Below are positions 50,871 through 60,657 of a DNA stretch of 64,000 nt, one piece after another. Positions within the stretch are counted from its first letter, which is position 1, and every line of letters starts with the position of its first letter. The position numbers and the translations under genes are program-made. The notes below the pieces were generated by a model, which was not told where the DNA came from, searched no databases, and saw nothing but the letters and a program-made list of their open reading frames with translations. The stretch comes from Psychrobacter sp. NG254 (GTDB lineage Bacteria; Pseudomonadota; Gammaproteobacteria; Pseudomonadales; Moraxellaceae), in the NCBI RefSeq assembly GCF_015277735.1, contig NZ_JADHDA010000007.1, positions 101,088 through 165,087 of the forward strand, read 5' to 3'.

Positions 50871-52484
50871 ATGAAAAAAATTAGGCTTGGGATTCTCGTC
50901 GAAGAGGAAACGTTGGCATGGTATAAGTTCAGACCATTAAAATCTCTCGTCGATGAAGGCAAGGTTGAGGTTTGTATTGCTGTACAACGAGATAAAAAAC
51001 AAGCATCTAACCTGTCTCGGCTATCCAAAGCCATTCCTTCCATCAATCAAAAGCTATTTTCTTTGCTTTCTCGAAATAAGAGTAATACCAAGCGTTACTC
51101 TATCCATGACTTAGTGGCTGATGGCGATATGCCTGTCATAACATCAGTGGCACATCAGGATAAGATTTATGATGAGATTGAGGATTCAGTAATTGAGAAG
51201 CTTGAAGCTGCCAATCTAGATTATCTGGTAAAATTCGGCTTTCGAACCTTGGCAGGAAGGATTTTGAGTGTTTCAAAAAAAGGTATTCTTTTATTCCGTT
51301 ATGGCGATGAAACCACACAAAGAAATGGATCTGTATTGTACTGGCAGTTTGCCGAACAATGGGAAAATAGCGTAGTCACGCTACACTTGTTAAATGAGCA
51401 TCTTAATGTAGATAAAGTGGTTGGGAGAGGTTACGGCTCTTTATTTTATTGGGACTATAATTTAACCGAGCATAAAATAAATGGTGTCGCGGCATCCATA
51501 CTATATTGGTATTTTCATAAAAATAAAGTCGGTGTTGAACGTGCAGATTTTACGCATTCAATCAATGACCGCCCAAGCTATGAGGCGGTGCAACAGCGAA
51601 CAGCCGTAAAGCACTTGGCGAGTTTTTTGAAAAACTATACGATAAAGACGTTCTATAAGAGTTTTTATCTGAATCAGTGGAGCATATTTATTGGTCATAT
51701 TGATCAATCGATACAGACCTATACAGAAATACTGCCTGAAAAAGGATGTTTTTGGGCTGACCCTTTTTACATTGAACACGACTCAAAGCGCTACATATTT
51801 TTTGAGAGCTTAAATTACAAAGAAAATATCGGCCGTATAGAGTGGGTGGAGCTCAACGAGAGCGATCAAGTGATTAACTCGGGCCCAGTAGACTTAGGTA
51901 TTCGCTCTCATCTAAGTTTTCCGAATGTATTTAAACATAACAATACTATATACATGATTCCAGAAGCCGCAGAGACTAAGTGTATTAACCTATTTAAAGC
52001 AAAAGAGTTTCCTCAGAAGTGGGAAAAGGTCAATGAATTGGTTTCAGGAGTCTCAGCAGCAGATAGTGCCGTTATCGAACACGATGGACTGTGGTATCTG
52101 TTTACGACGCATGGTTCGATTTCAACGCTTACCATGGATTTAGAGTTGCATATTTATACATCTGATACATTGGAGTCCGACGATTGGATAATTCACCCTT
52201 GTTCACCCTTGAAGATTGATGTACGTGGATCACGATTAGCCGGGGCATTATTCCGAAAAAATGGCCAGCTGTTTCGTACGGCTCAGGATGGTACTATCAG
52301 ATATGGGCGCAGAGTTGCTTTATATCTGGTAGAAGAGTTGACGCCGACCTCCTATCAAGAAACCTTTGTGCGTTATATCGAACCCAATTGGGAGGCTAAT
52401 ATTGATCGCCTCCACACCTATAATGTCTATGATCAGACGGTCGTCTTGGATGTCTCAAGAGATGAATTACGCTTTAGAGTCTAG
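50871..52484 (+). CDS. Two-domain protein: formyltransferase-like N terminus and predicted beta-propeller
   Basis: The N-terminal part (about 1-230) has a Rossmann-like opening KKIRLGILVEEETLAWYKF. Its layout resembles the formyltransferase fold, with DYLVKFGFRTLAGRILSVSKKGILLF and VTLHLLNEHLNVDKVVGRG, but the catalytic N-x-H of real formyltransferases is not there (the segment reads LLFRYGDETT). The C-terminal part (about 250-537) has repeats such as GCFWADPFYIEHDSKRYIFFE and LVSGVSAADSAVIEHDGLWYLF, like five-bladed propellers of glycan-active proteins, including those fused to plant glucosamine inositolphosphorylceramide transferases. Its reaction is unknown; a glycan or cell-surface role is inferred. 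ATG 50871 follows AAGG by eight bases; ATGs at 50865, 50868 and 50826 are alternatives. It stands alone. Confidence 0.8.
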   Translation: MKKIRLGILVEEETLAWYKFRPLKSLVDEGKVEVCIAVQRDKKQASNLSRLSKAIPSINQKLFSLLSRNKSNTKRYSIHDLVADGDMPVITSVAHQDKIYDEIEDSVIEKLEAANLDYLVKFGFRTLAGRILSVSKKGILLFRYGDETTQRNGSVLYWQFAEQWENSVVTLHLLNEHLNVDKVVGRGYGSLFYWDYNLTEHKINGVAASILYWYFHKNKVGVERADFTHSINDRPSYEAVQQRTAVKHLASFLKNYTIKTFYKSFYLNQWSIFIGHIDQSIQTYTEILPEKGCFWADPFYIEHDSKRYIFFESLNYKENIGRIEWVELNESDQVINSGPVDLGIRSHLSFPNVFKHNNTIYMIPEAAETKCINLFKAKEFPQKWEKVNELVSGVSAADSAVIEHDGLWYLFTTHGSISTLTMDLELHIYTSDTLESDDWIIHPCSPLKIDVRGSRLAGALFRKNGQLFRTAQDGTIRYGRRVALYLVEELTPTSYQETFVRYIEPNWEANIDRLHTYNVYDQTVVLDVSRDELRFRV

Positions 52485-52719
52485 GGCATGTTTTCAACTC
52501 ACTCGCTAGCCATCTCAATGGTCTAAGAATGGCTAAATCTTGCCAAACATCGTCAACTAGTTGGTTAATATTCCGATATTAGATGCAATCGTTGTTTGAT
52601 AATAAGAAGCGTAATACCAGTGAAAATAGAGATTAAACTCTCTTTATAGTGATTTCACTCTATGACTGATTTCTTATAAGCCATAATTTATGAATAACTT
52701 ACTCTATATACATAAAATG

Positions 52720-52757
52720 AACCCCTGATAGATCTTAAGACTATCAGGGGTTTATCA
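52720..52757. terminator. Bidirectional terminator before yaaA
   Basis: AACCCCTGATAG at 52720-52731 pairs with CTATCAGGGGTT at 52741-52752, nine-base loop, between convergent genes. The flanking T-runs are short on both sides. Confidence 0.75.
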
Positions 52758-52786
52758 TCAGAGATTAATCACAGTTATTACTACTG

Positions 52787-53599
52787 CTACTGATCCACTG
52801 CATCACGTCGGAACGTCCACGTCTTATCATCAGAAGCGGCTGCGCAATAGTAATATCCTGCTAGATCAAACTGCTTTAGCTGCTCAGCATTGGTCAGCTT
52901 ATTATCTGCCGCATACTTCACCATCAGTCCACGTGCTTTTTTGGCATAAAAGCTAATCACTTTATATTGACCATTTTTTTCATCTTCAAATCGTGGTGTG
53001 ATGATGTCAGCATTTAATGCTTTTTTCTTTACAGACTTAAAGTATTCATTAGAAGCGAGATTAATCAATGTTTTATCGTCGCTATCAGCCATCCGCGTAT
53101 TGATAACCTCAGTCACTTCCTCACCCCAAAACTCATATAAGTTATTACCGCGCTCATTTTTCAGCTTGGTGCCCATCTCTAAGCGATACGGTTGAATCAA
53201 ATCTAAAGGTTTTAAAACACCATACAGCCCAGACAGAATGCCTAAATGTTCATTGACGTAGATAGTCGTATCTTTATCCATGTGATACATATCAAGACCA
53301 GTATAAACGTCACCATCGAACAAATACCCTGCAGGTTTTGCTGTATTGCCAGAGATGTCTTCAGTAAATGGCTGATCCTGACTCCAATTCCATTGCTGAT
53401 TGCGTGTGGCATTTAACTGGGCGAGATCATCGGATATGCTCATCAGTTCCTGTAAATCGAGGGGCTCTTTTGACTTGAGTATTTTCATCAATGATTGTGA
53501 GTGTTCGATAAGTTCAGGCTGACTGTAATAATTTCCCAGATTTACGGCTATGGCCTCGTTTTCATTCAAAGATTTGGCAGGAGAAAGTAAAAAATACAT
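52787..53599 (-). CDS. yaaA: Peroxide stress protein YaaA
   Basis: Lowers intracellular free iron and DNA damage during hydrogen peroxide stress in E. coli, where it is under OxyR. The product opens with MYFLLSPAKSLNE and has TKQ-like helices, then GDVYTGLDMYHMDKDT, HLGILSGLYGVLKPLDLIQPYRLEMG and the C-terminal SFYAKKARGLMVKYA, all typical of the DUF328 family. ATG 53599 is favoured over the adjacent ATG 53602 because AGGAA then lies seven bases before it. About 270 residues. Confidence 0.94.
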   Translation of the reverse strand: MYFLLSPAKSLNENEAIAVNLGNYYSQPELIEHSQSLMKILKSKEPLDLQELMSISDDLAQLNATRNQQWNWSQDQPFTEDISGNTAKPAGYLFDGDVYTGLDMYHMDKDTTIYVNEHLGILSGLYGVLKPLDLIQPYRLEMGTKLKNERGNNLYEFWGEEVTEVINTRMADSDDKTLINLASNEYFKSVKKKALNADIITPRFEDEKNGQYKVISFYAKKARGLMVKYAADNKLTNAEQLKQFDLAGYYYCAAASDDKTWTFRRDAVDQ

Positions 53600-54078
53600 C
53601 ATGATTCCTTATTATAGGGTGTCAATAATCAGGTTATGAGAGTGTCAAGCATGCTTATTATACGGTAGTCATGAGTTTTGCTTTGCTTATCTATCACTAC
53701 TTTATCTATTTTCTTGCTATATTTTTGATCTTTAGATAGTGAGATGAGTGCTCTATTATACAGTTTACGCCTTGTTGCATAAGGGGTAAGTATTTTCTGA
53801 AAACGTAAAAAGCTTAAATATAACAATAAAAGTTATGTGATTGTTGTAAATACCAAAAATTTTATCTTACTTGTTGGTCATCATTAGTCAATGAAAATTG
53901 CACAATGATATCTCTATAATAAAAAGGCATGATGGTAAATCAGCTATCATTTATTAAATTGATAATCTTTAGTCGTAAAGTTGCATAAACCATGACATAA
54001 GGTTTTTTGTCCCCTGTGCTTTTTAGACGTGCGTTGAGGGTATTAAAGGTATTTATTTGACATAAGTAAGGAGACGGT
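53600..54078 (+). promoter_or_regulatory. Divergent yaaA-pntAA intergenic region
   Basis: A gap of nearly 480 AT-rich bases. A perfect TATAAT lies at 53917-53922 for pntAA, but the nearby TTGCAC at 53900 is too close and the correctly spaced -35 is weak. A minus-strand frame at 53629-53826 is unsupported. No terminator or RNA gene is apparent. Confidence 0.35.
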
Positions 54079-55245
54079 ATGAAAATCGGTGTAATCAGTG
54101 CAGATAGCGCGAGCGAGAGCCGTGTCGCACTAACCCCAGACGCGGTAAAGAAATTGCGTAAGCTTGGGTTTAACGTTGTCATTCAGTCAGGCGCAGGTCA
54201 AGCAGCGTACTACGCTGATGAGTTATATCAAGCTGCCGGTGCCGACATTGCCAGTAGCAGCACCGAGGTCATTACCCAGTCTCAGATTATTACCACCGTC
54301 AATGACCTACCAGCTGAAGCCATTGATGGCTTGTCATCTGGTCAGATTGTCATTGGCATGCTCGATCCTTATCGTAACACTCAGCTTGACACTTATGCGG
54401 CTAAAGGTGCAACCGCCTTTGCCATGGAGTTATTACCCCGCACCTTGTCACGCGCTCAGAATATGGATGTCTTGTCATCACAAGCCAACCTTGCGGGTTA
54501 CAAAGCAGTACTGCTAGCAGCTAATGAATACTCACGTCCATTTCCAATGTTTATGACCTCAGCCGGTACGGTTAAACCCGCCAAGGTCGTTATCCTAGGT
54601 GTCGGTGTTGCAGGTTTGCAAGCCATTGCAACCGCCAAGCGTTTGGGTGCTGTCGTTGAAGCCAGTGATTTACGTCCGACGGCTCGCGAGCAGGTGGAGT
54701 CACTCGGTGGTAAATGGCTGGATGTGCCGATGAGTGCAGAGGAAGCTGAGACCGCTAAGTCTACCGGTGGTTATGCTTGGACGCCATCCGAGCAATATGT
54801 CAAAGATCAAGCGGCTGTCGTGGACAAAGCGCTCAGCAACGCGGATATCGTCATTACCACAGCGCAGATTCCTGGTCGTAATGCTCCGCGTCTGGTGCAC
54901 GGCGCAACCCTTGCTAAGATGAAAGCAGGTTCAGTATTGATCGATATGGCGGCTGGTACCGGTGGTAACGTCGAGGGCAGCGTGCCTGACCAAACCATTA
55001 CCACGGACAATGGCGTACGTATTGTCGGTGCTGCCAATATTCCATCGATGCTTGCAGCACAGTCTTCAGATTTGTATGCCAATAACTTGGTTAACTTTAT
55101 TACGACCTTGATTGCACCTGCTGGTGATGACACTTCAGCAAGTGACGCATCAGCTAAGCTGGCACTTAACGTAGACATGGAAGACGAGATTCAGGGCGCA
55201 CTGGCGGTGACACATGACAATCAGGTACGACTGACCAAACGCTAG
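54079..55245 (+). CDS. pntAA: NAD(P) transhydrogenase subunit alpha, part 1
   Basis: NAD(H)-binding domain I of the proton-pumping transhydrogenase, which makes NADPH from NADH using the proton gradient. The 388-residue product has KIGVISADSASESRVALTPDAVKKL and the NAD site GVGVAGLQAIATAKRLGAVVEASDLRP. VLIDMAAGTGGNVEGS is typical. It lacks the membrane segments fused on in E. coli PntA, so this is the split form. AAGGAGA lies close before the ATG. Confidence 0.96.
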   Translation: MKIGVISADSASESRVALTPDAVKKLRKLGFNVVIQSGAGQAAYYADELYQAAGADIASSSTEVITQSQIITTVNDLPAEAIDGLSSGQIVIGMLDPYRNTQLDTYAAKGATAFAMELLPRTLSRAQNMDVLSSQANLAGYKAVLLAANEYSRPFPMFMTSAGTVKPAKVVILGVGVAGLQAIATAKRLGAVVEASDLRPTAREQVESLGGKWLDVPMSAEEAETAKSTGGYAWTPSEQYVKDQAAVVDKALSNADIVITTAQIPGRNAPRLVHGATLAKMKAGSVLIDMAAGTGGNVEGSVPDQTITTDNGVRIVGAANIPSMLAAQSSDLYANNLVNFITTLIAPAGDDTSASDASAKLALNVDMEDEIQGALAVTHDNQVRLTKR

Positions 55246-55316
55246 TTTGACGGTCTACCACGATAAACTTTGTCACCACACATTTGCCAGACATGAATAA
55301 ATTTTAGGAGGATTAG

Positions 55317-55697
55317 ATGATTGCCACTATTTTAGCGTCAGCACCCGCCGGTGCCGCCATGGCCAGTACACCATTTGTCGCGATTTTTACCGTATTCGTA
55401 CTCGCTATTTTTGTCGGATACTACGTCGTTTGGGGCGTTACGCCTGCACTACACACGCCATTGATGGCGGTAACCAATGCACTATCAAGTATCGTCATTG
55501 TTGGTGCCATGCTACAGACCGTCACCATTGATGGTTCTATCTTTACACCGACCAGTATCCTTGGCGCTTTTGCGGTATTTTTGGCCAGTATTAATATCTT
55601 CGGTGGTTTTGCCGTGACCGAGCGTATGCTTGCGATGTTTAAACCGAAAGTAAAAAAAGCACCAGTAGCAACCACTGATGTTGGAGGTGACGCATGA
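55317..55697 (+). CDS. pntAB: NAD(P) transhydrogenase subunit alpha, part 2
   Basis: Membrane part of the split alpha subunit. The 126-residue product has about three to four hydrophobic segments ([70 protein letters not shown]). The [11 protein letters not shown] helix is strongly conserved. AGGAGG precedes the ATG. It overlaps pntB by four bases. Confidence 0.95.
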   Translation: MIATILASAPAGAAMASTPFVAIFTVFVLAIFVGYYVVWGVTPALHTPLMAVTNALSSIVIVGAMLQTVTIDGSIFTPTSILGAFAVFLASINIFGGFAVTERMLAMFKPKVKKAPVATTDVGGDA

Positions 55698-57094
55698 ACG
55701 ATTTCTCAGCAATGATTGCGGCAAATGCAGATTGGTTCTATCTGGTCGGCGCGATTCTTTTCGTTTTAACCTTGCGTGGTTTATCCAGCCCAAAGACCGC
55801 TATCAGAGGTAACCGCTTCGGTATGGTCGCGATGGCGATTGCGGTCGTCACGACCTTCTTTTTAGCAGAAGGCCCTGTGCTGTGGTTAATTATTGGCGCG
55901 ATGATTTTAGGTGCCCTCGTTGGTATGTGGAAGGCAAAAACAGTCGCGATGACCCAAATGCCAGAAACCGTTGCCTTGATGCATTCATTTGTCGGTTTGG
56001 CAGCAGTTGCCATTGCACTGGCGACAGTATTACACACTGAACAACAGCATGGTGCTGTTGCCCGTGTAGAGCTATTTATCGGTTGTTTCATCGGTGCGAT
56101 TACGTTCTCAGCATCCGTCTTTGCCTTTGGTAAATTAGCAGCTAAAAGCTGGGCTAAAACACTGGTCGGCGGCTGGGTAAAACCTGTCCAAGCACTATTA
56201 TTCATTGCGATGATTGGTTTCGGCGGCGTCTATTTCGTTACTGACTCATTACCCGCATTTTATGCGATGGCAGTGATTGCCGTTATATTCGGTTGGATGT
56301 GGATTGCGCCAATCGGCGGCGGTGATATGCCAGTAGTGGTATCGCTATTGAATTCATTCTCAGGTTGGGCGGCAGCAGGCATTGGTTTCACACTGGGCAA
56401 CTCAATGCTGATTATCGCAGGGTCGCTCGTTGGCTCATCAGGTGCGATTTTATCTTACATCATGTGTAAAGCCATGAACCGCTCATTACTTAACGTTTTG
56501 TTTGGCGGTATGGGTACAGGCGCTGTGGCAGCGGGCGGCGATGATGGCGCACCAAAGAACTACAAGGCTGGTTCGGCAGAAGATGCGGGTTTCTTAATGG
56601 CCAATGCCAGTAGTGTTGTGATTGTACCGGGTTATGGTATGGCACAGGGCCGTGCACAGAATGCGGTAAAAGAGTTATATGAGCTGCTAAAAGAAGAAGG
56701 TGTGAATGTACGTTTTGCGATTCATCCAGTGGCGGGTCGTATGCCAGGTCATATGAACGTCTTATTGGCGGAAGCCGATGTACCTTACGATGATATTTTA
56801 GAGATGGATGAGATTAACTCGGACTTCGCGAGTACAGATGTGGTGTTGGTTATCGGTGCGAACGACGTGGTAAACCCATCTGCGAAAGATGATCCAACCT
56901 CGCCAATTTTTGGTATGCCGATTCTAGAAGTCACTAAAGCGCAAACGGTCATGGTCATCAAGCGTTCAATGAACACGGGTTATGCAGGTCTTGATAACAG
57001 TCTGTTCTACATGGACAAAACCATGATGATCTTTGGTGATGCCAAGAAAATGGTCGAAGAGATGGTTCGTAGTATCAATGGCGCAGGTCACTAA
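55694..57094 (+). CDS. pntB: NAD(P) transhydrogenase subunit beta
   Basis: Membrane domain with the NADP(H)-binding domain III. The 466-residue product has about nine membrane segments in its first 280 residues (for example [20 protein letters not shown]). Domain III (about 285-466) has [41 protein letters not shown] and [21 protein letters not shown]. The final [17 protein letters not shown] is diagnostic. It closes the pnt operon. Confidence 0.97.
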   Translation: MNDFSAMIAANADWFYLVGAILFVLTLRGLSSPKTAIRGNRFGMVAMAIAVVTTFFLAEGPVLWLIIGAMILGALVGMWKAKTVAMTQMPETVALMHSFVGLAAVAIALATVLHTEQQHGAVARVELFIGCFIGAITFSASVFAFGKLAAKSWAKTLVGGWVKPVQALLFIAMIGFGGVYFVTDSLPAFYAMAVIAVIFGWMWIAPIGGGDMPVVVSLLNSFSGWAAAGIGFTLGNSMLIIAGSLVGSSGAILSYIMCKAMNRSLLNVLFGGMGTGAVAAGGDDGAPKNYKAGSAEDAGFLMANASSVVIVPGYGMAQGRAQNAVKELYELLKEEGVNVRFAIHPVAGRMPGHMNVLLAEADVPYDDILEMDEINSDFASTDVVLVIGANDVVNPSAKDDPTSPIFGMPILEVTKAQTVMVIKRSMNTGYAGLDNSLFYMDKTMMIFGDAKKMVEEMVRSINGAGH

Positions 57095-57130
57095 TCTCTG
57101 ACCTATATCTTTAAATATACGCTTTTCAAT

Positions 57131-57157
57131 AAAAAAGTCACTGAGGTGGCTTTTTTT
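57131..57157 (+). terminator. pntB terminator
   Basis: A6-GTCAC pairs with GTGGC-T6 (one G-U pair) around a TGAG loop. Confidence 0.85.
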
Positions 57158-57249
57158 GCGTTAGAGTGTGCGGCATTTATGGCCGAGATGGCATTACCAA
57201 ATATTATCGCCAATGATAACTATAATGAAATAAAATTAGAGAGTTTTTT

Positions 57250-57786
57250 ATGAATATGTTACTGCGTTTTTTTATTATGGTCAGTTTGCTCAAACAACAG
57301 CTCAAGCAGCAATCGACGAGTGAGACAATTAGTATAGAGTCATTGATGGCACCCACTGTTCGCCACTATCGAGTACTACCACACGACATGGGGTTTCGCG
57401 ATCACTTGCCAAACTATCGCTACTTGTCATTTATTGAGCTAAATGTCACTCGCTGGGTAATGAAGCACTGCCATGAAAAAGGTATCAAACCCCTAAACTG
57501 GGTCATTGCCATGCAAGAGATGGTTTATCTAAAACAGATAAAGTTTTTGGATAAAATGACGCTGAGTAGTGTCGTGGCAGGGTGGGATCACAAATATGTG
57601 TATTTTGAGCATCACTTCTTTGTAAAAAACCAGCTGATGGGTGTTGGCATGACCAAGTTTGTTTTTACCAATAATAAAGGGATGTGTACTCCTGAAGTCC
57701 TAGACATGACAGGCGAACATTTGACGGATATCATTACTACTTGGAACGCACACCAAGTCGCCATTAAGTCAAACAAGTCAGCTTAA
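57250..57786 (+). CDS. Predicted acyl-CoA thioesterase, hotdog fold
   Basis: The 178-residue product has a long N terminus. From about residue 35 follow VRHYRVLPHDMGFRDHLPNYRYLSFIELN and VYLKQIKFLDKMTLSSVVAGWDHKYVYFEHHFFVKNQLMGVGMTKFVF (given in part). These fit a 4-hydroxybenzoyl-CoA thioesterase-like hotdog domain (4HBT_2 type). The usual catalytic Asp or Glu is not obvious, so substrate and even activity are uncertain. The hydrophobic start (MLLRFFIMVSLL) may be a membrane anchor. Confidence 0.75.
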   Translation: MNMLLRFFIMVSLLKQQLKQQSTSETISIESLMAPTVRHYRVLPHDMGFRDHLPNYRYLSFIELNVTRWVMKHCHEKGIKPLNWVIAMQEMVYLKQIKFLDKMTLSSVVAGWDHKYVYFEHHFFVKNQLMGVGMTKFVFTNNKGMCTPEVLDMTGEHLTDIITTWNAHQVAIKSNKSA

Positions 57787-57925
57787 GAAATAGCAGAGTA
57801 AAACAACTTGGCTATAATCCTTGGGTGAATTTTGGTAGGATAGCGCTTATCAAGGTGACGTTATCAAAACGAACGCATCGTCTTTTAAACGACTGGTTTT
57901 AACACTGCTAAAAAAAGGTACCGTT

Positions 57926-58135
57926 ATGATTCCACAAAAACTAAAATGGACAGACAGCTTAGATATCGCTATTGAGCTTTATGAGAAATTCCCAGAGACT
58001 GATCCACAGTACATACGCTTTACCGACTTGCATCGCTGGGTGACTGAACTTGAAGGCTTTGATGATGATCCACAGAAGTCAAATGAAGGCATCTTAGAAG
58101 CCATTCAGATGAACTGGATTGATGAAGCAGATTAA
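57926..58135 (+). CDS. iscX: Iron-sulfur assembly accessory protein IscX
   Basis: Small acidic protein that binds the cysteine desulfurase IscS and iron, tuning cluster assembly. The 69-residue product aligns throughout: [34 protein letters not shown] in part, then [30 protein letters not shown] lies about eight bases before the ATG. It is not beside isc genes here, unlike in E. coli, where it closes the isc operon. Confidence 0.95.
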   Translation: MIPQKLKWTDSLDIAIELYEKFPETDPQYIRFTDLHRWVTELEGFDDDPQKSNEGILEAIQMNWIDEAD

Positions 58136-58213
58136 TTGACTTTATTATTTTAGATATTGCATCAAAAAATTTATGAAATAAAAATCAAATCAAAAAACAC
58201 AAAAGGCCGAATC

Positions 58214-58714
58214 ATGACATCAGAAGTTAAAGAGCTACCAGAAGCGATAGCGTGCAATGGTATTAGCGTTCGTACTACCAATAATGCTGAAATCAGCGAA
58301 GACACGGCCAAACTGGGTCGTTTATGGCAAAAGTTTTACCAAAACCATGCCAGTGATCTTCCTAAAGGCGAAGACATCTATGGTGTCTATCACAATTATG
58401 AGAGTGAGGATTTGGTCGGCGCTTTTGACGTGGTTGCCAGTTGGAAAGTAGCCAGTGAGCAAGAGCCATCAGACAGTGATAATATCGCTAAGGCTGCAAA
58501 CCTAGTGACAGTAGATATTCCTGCAGGAAAGTATTTGGTATTCTCTGAGCAGGGCAGAATGCCATACACGGTGATGAATGCTTGGGAAAAGGCTTGGACA
58601 TACTTTAATGATCGCAGCTGTGAGCACACTCGAACTTTTGATGTCGATTTTGAGCATTATATCGATGGCAATCTAGAATATGGTCAAGTTGATGTCTATA
58701 TTGGTATAGAATAA
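58214..58714 (+). CDS. GyrI-like small-molecule-binding domain protein
   Basis: The 166-residue product resembles the C-terminal effector-binding domain of AraC-type regulators and GyrI (SbmC), without a DNA-binding domain. Examples are LPEAIACNGISVRTTN, LGRLWQKFYQNHASDLP, IYGVYHNYESEDLVGAFDVV, IPAGKYLVFSEQGRMP and YTVMNAWEKAWTYF. Possible roles are binding of cytotoxic compounds or gyrase protection, but no substrate can be named. ATG 58214 follows AAGG by seven to eight bases; the frame extends 19 codons upstream. Confidence 0.82.
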   Translation: MTSEVKELPEAIACNGISVRTTNNAEISEDTAKLGRLWQKFYQNHASDLPKGEDIYGVYHNYESEDLVGAFDVVASWKVASEQEPSDSDNIAKAANLVTVDIPAGKYLVFSEQGRMPYTVMNAWEKAWTYFNDRSCEHTRTFDVDFEHYIDGNLEYGQVDVYIGIE

Positions 58715-58745
58715 AACCAAAATAAAATAGATCCGTTAAAGCAAT

Positions 58746-58785
58746 AAAAAGCGCCAAGTCTGCTATCAGACTTGGCGCTTTTTTT
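58746..58785. terminator. Bidirectional terminator before dapE
   Basis: GCGCCAAGTCTG at 58751-58762 pairs with CAGACTTGGCGC at 58767-58778, flanked by A5 and T7, between two convergent genes. Confidence 0.94.
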
Positions 58786-58800
58786 AGTGATAATAAGAAG

Positions 58801-60000
58801 TTAATCTAAGAGTAAGTTCTCTAAAATACCTTCATAAATCTGTGCCAGTTTGCCCAAGTCATCGACTTCTACTTTTTCATCAACCTGATGAATGGTGGCA
58901 TTACGCACACCCAGCTCAACCACTTGTGCACCAGTTGGCGCGATAAAGCGTCCATCGGAAGTACCACCAGAAGTAGATAGGGTAGTATCAACATCGGTCA
59001 CTGATTTAATAGCTTTTTGACAGGCAGAAACCAGCTTCCCTTCAGGGGTCAAAAACGGCTGACCAGACAATTTCCAATTGATAGTATAGTTTGCTTTGCT
59101 ATCAGCAAAGTGTTTGTCAAAGATAGCATGCGTTTTTGCTTTTAGCTCATCTTCAGTGGTTTCAGTAGAAAAGCGAAAGTTAAAGACCGCCTCAAGCGTT
59201 TCAGGGATGACGTTGGTCGCACCCGTGCCACTATTGATATTTGAGATTTGCAGTGATGTCGCAGGGAAATAGTCATTGCCATTATCCCAAGTCGCTGAGG
59301 TCAATTCTGCCAAAGCTGACATGGCGGCATGGATAGGATTACAGGCCAAATGCGGATAGGCCACATGACCTTGTTTACCAGTGACGGTAAGCTCTGCGCC
59401 TAGTGAGCCGCGACGACCATTTTTGATAATATCGCCAAGAGTATCAGTACTTGATGGCTCACCCACGAGGCAATAGGTGATTTTTTCTTGACGCGCTTCT
59501 AAGGTCTCGATGACTTTGACTGTGCCATTGATTGATGGGCCTTCTTCATCTGAGGTGATTAAAAAAGCAATCGAACCCTTGTGTTCAGGGTGATTGGCGA
59601 CAAAACGTTCTGCTGCGACAGTAAAGGCAGCAATACCTGTTTTCATGTCAGCGGCACCGCGTGCCCATAGATACCCATCAGCAATGGTGGGAGTAAACGG
59701 TGGATAAGTCCAGTTCTTCGCATCACCAGTTGGTACAACATCAGTATGACCTGCAAAACAAATCACAGGATCAGTCGTGCCTCGACGTGCCCACAAGTTT
59801 TTGACTTCAGCGTGTTCGCCCTTTGCCTGTCTATCACCATAATACATAAACTCACAGTCAAAGCCCGCTTTTTCCAATCGCTCCGATAGTATGTCTTGGC
59901 AACCATCATCATCTGGCGTGACAGAAGGGCGTTCTAGCAGTTTGATGCTTAATGCCAATGTTTCTTGCTGGTGGTTTTTGCTATGATTTTCTGAACTCAT
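58801..60000 (-). CDS. dapE: Succinyl-diaminopimelate desuccinylase
   Basis: Zinc-dependent M20 peptidase that makes LL-diaminopimelate for lysine and peptidoglycan. The 399-residue product has [18 protein letters not shown], the metal motifs [13 protein letters not shown] and [16 protein letters not shown], and the catalytic [16 protein letters not shown]. The C-terminal [30 protein letters not shown] in part is typical. A Ser/His/Asn-rich start of about 15 residues precedes the domain. The gene is on its own. Confidence 0.95.
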   Translation of the reverse strand: MSSENHSKNHQQETLALSIKLLERPSVTPDDDGCQDILSERLEKAGFDCEFMYYGDRQAKGEHAEVKNLWARRGTTDPVICFAGHTDVVPTGDAKNWTYPPFTPTIADGYLWARGAADMKTGIAAFTVAAERFVANHPEHKGSIAFLITSDEEGPSINGTVKVIETLEARQEKITYCLVGEPSSTDTLGDIIKNGRRGSLGAELTVTGKQGHVAYPHLACNPIHAAMSALAELTSATWDNGNDYFPATSLQISNINSGTGATNVIPETLEAVFNFRFSTETTEDELKAKTHAIFDKHFADSKANYTINWKLSGQPFLTPEGKLVSACQKAIKSVTDVDTTLSTSGGTSDGRFIAPTGAQVVELGVRNATIHQVDEKVEVDDLGKLAQIYEGILENLLLD

Positions 60001-60135
60001 GACGGTCCTAGTTAAGTTGAGTTAATGTCTTTTGCTATAAAATCGAGCTTATTTTTATCAGGTTTTTCTAGTCATCATCATTTAACGATGTACTACAAAC
60101 ATATAGAAATTGAATGTTTTATGGCTAAAAAAATC

Positions 60136-60600
60136 TTAGTTTCTATCTAAGTAGATTTTTTCGTAATCGCCATAAAACTTTGCTAAATACTCTGTAATAC
60201 AATGTTCGGCTGGGATATGACTATAAGATTGAGTGTTGTCTCTATCGTAAGGAGTCATATTGCCGCCAGCAAAAACAACTTCACCCATTTGATAAGTTAC
60301 GCCTAATAAGTTTAGAGTTTTGTTAGTAGGATCAAAAGTTGCATGTCCTTCTGGAAATACTGGCGTCATCCATCTTGTTCCATCAAAGGCAAGTACGCAC
60401 CCATTCTCATACTTAAATTCAGTGGTTATAGCTGTTGGTGTAACTATCATAGGTTTTTCAGGAGTGGATTTTAGTAAGTGATAGGTGAAGAAAGGCTTAC
60501 TGACTTTTTGATTGGAGTTTTGATGATTAATCGTCTCGCAGCTTGCAAGTAAAGGCAACATAATAACTAAAATAGAATGTCTGAATAAATTTTTACGCAT
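60136..60600 (-). CDS. Predicted lipoprotein of unknown function
   Basis: The product starts MRKNLFRHSILVIMLPLLAS and has a lipobox LLASC with the lipidation cysteine near residue 21, so it is probably a membrane-anchored lipoprotein of about 154 residues. The mature part has GCVLAFDGTRWMTPVFPEGHATFDP and a C-terminal EHCITEYLAKFYGDYEK. I recognise no family. ATG 60600 is preferred because AAGGAC lies eight bases before it. It may be co-transcribed with the oxygenase gene just upstream, 57 bases away. Confidence 0.75.
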   Translation of the reverse strand: MRKNLFRHSILVIMLPLLASCETINHQNSNQKVSKPFFTYHLLKSTPEKPMIVTPTAITTEFKYENGCVLAFDGTRWMTPVFPEGHATFDPTNKTLNLLGVTYQMGEVVFAGGNMTPYDRDNTQSYSHIPAEHCITEYLAKFYGDYEKIYLDRN

Positions 60601-60657
60601 TACCATTGTCCTTAATTAACAAACCTTCTTTAAAGCCATAGCGAATGACAAATATAC

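Noticed and set aside
53629..53826. Minus-strand 65-codon frame between yaaA and pntAA
   Set aside because: AT-rich, Lys/Ser-rich composition typical of noncoding DNA, no ribosome site and no recognised family.
55738..56205. Minus-strand frame of 155 codons inside pntB
   Set aside because: Antisense shadow of a membrane-protein gene; no start signal.
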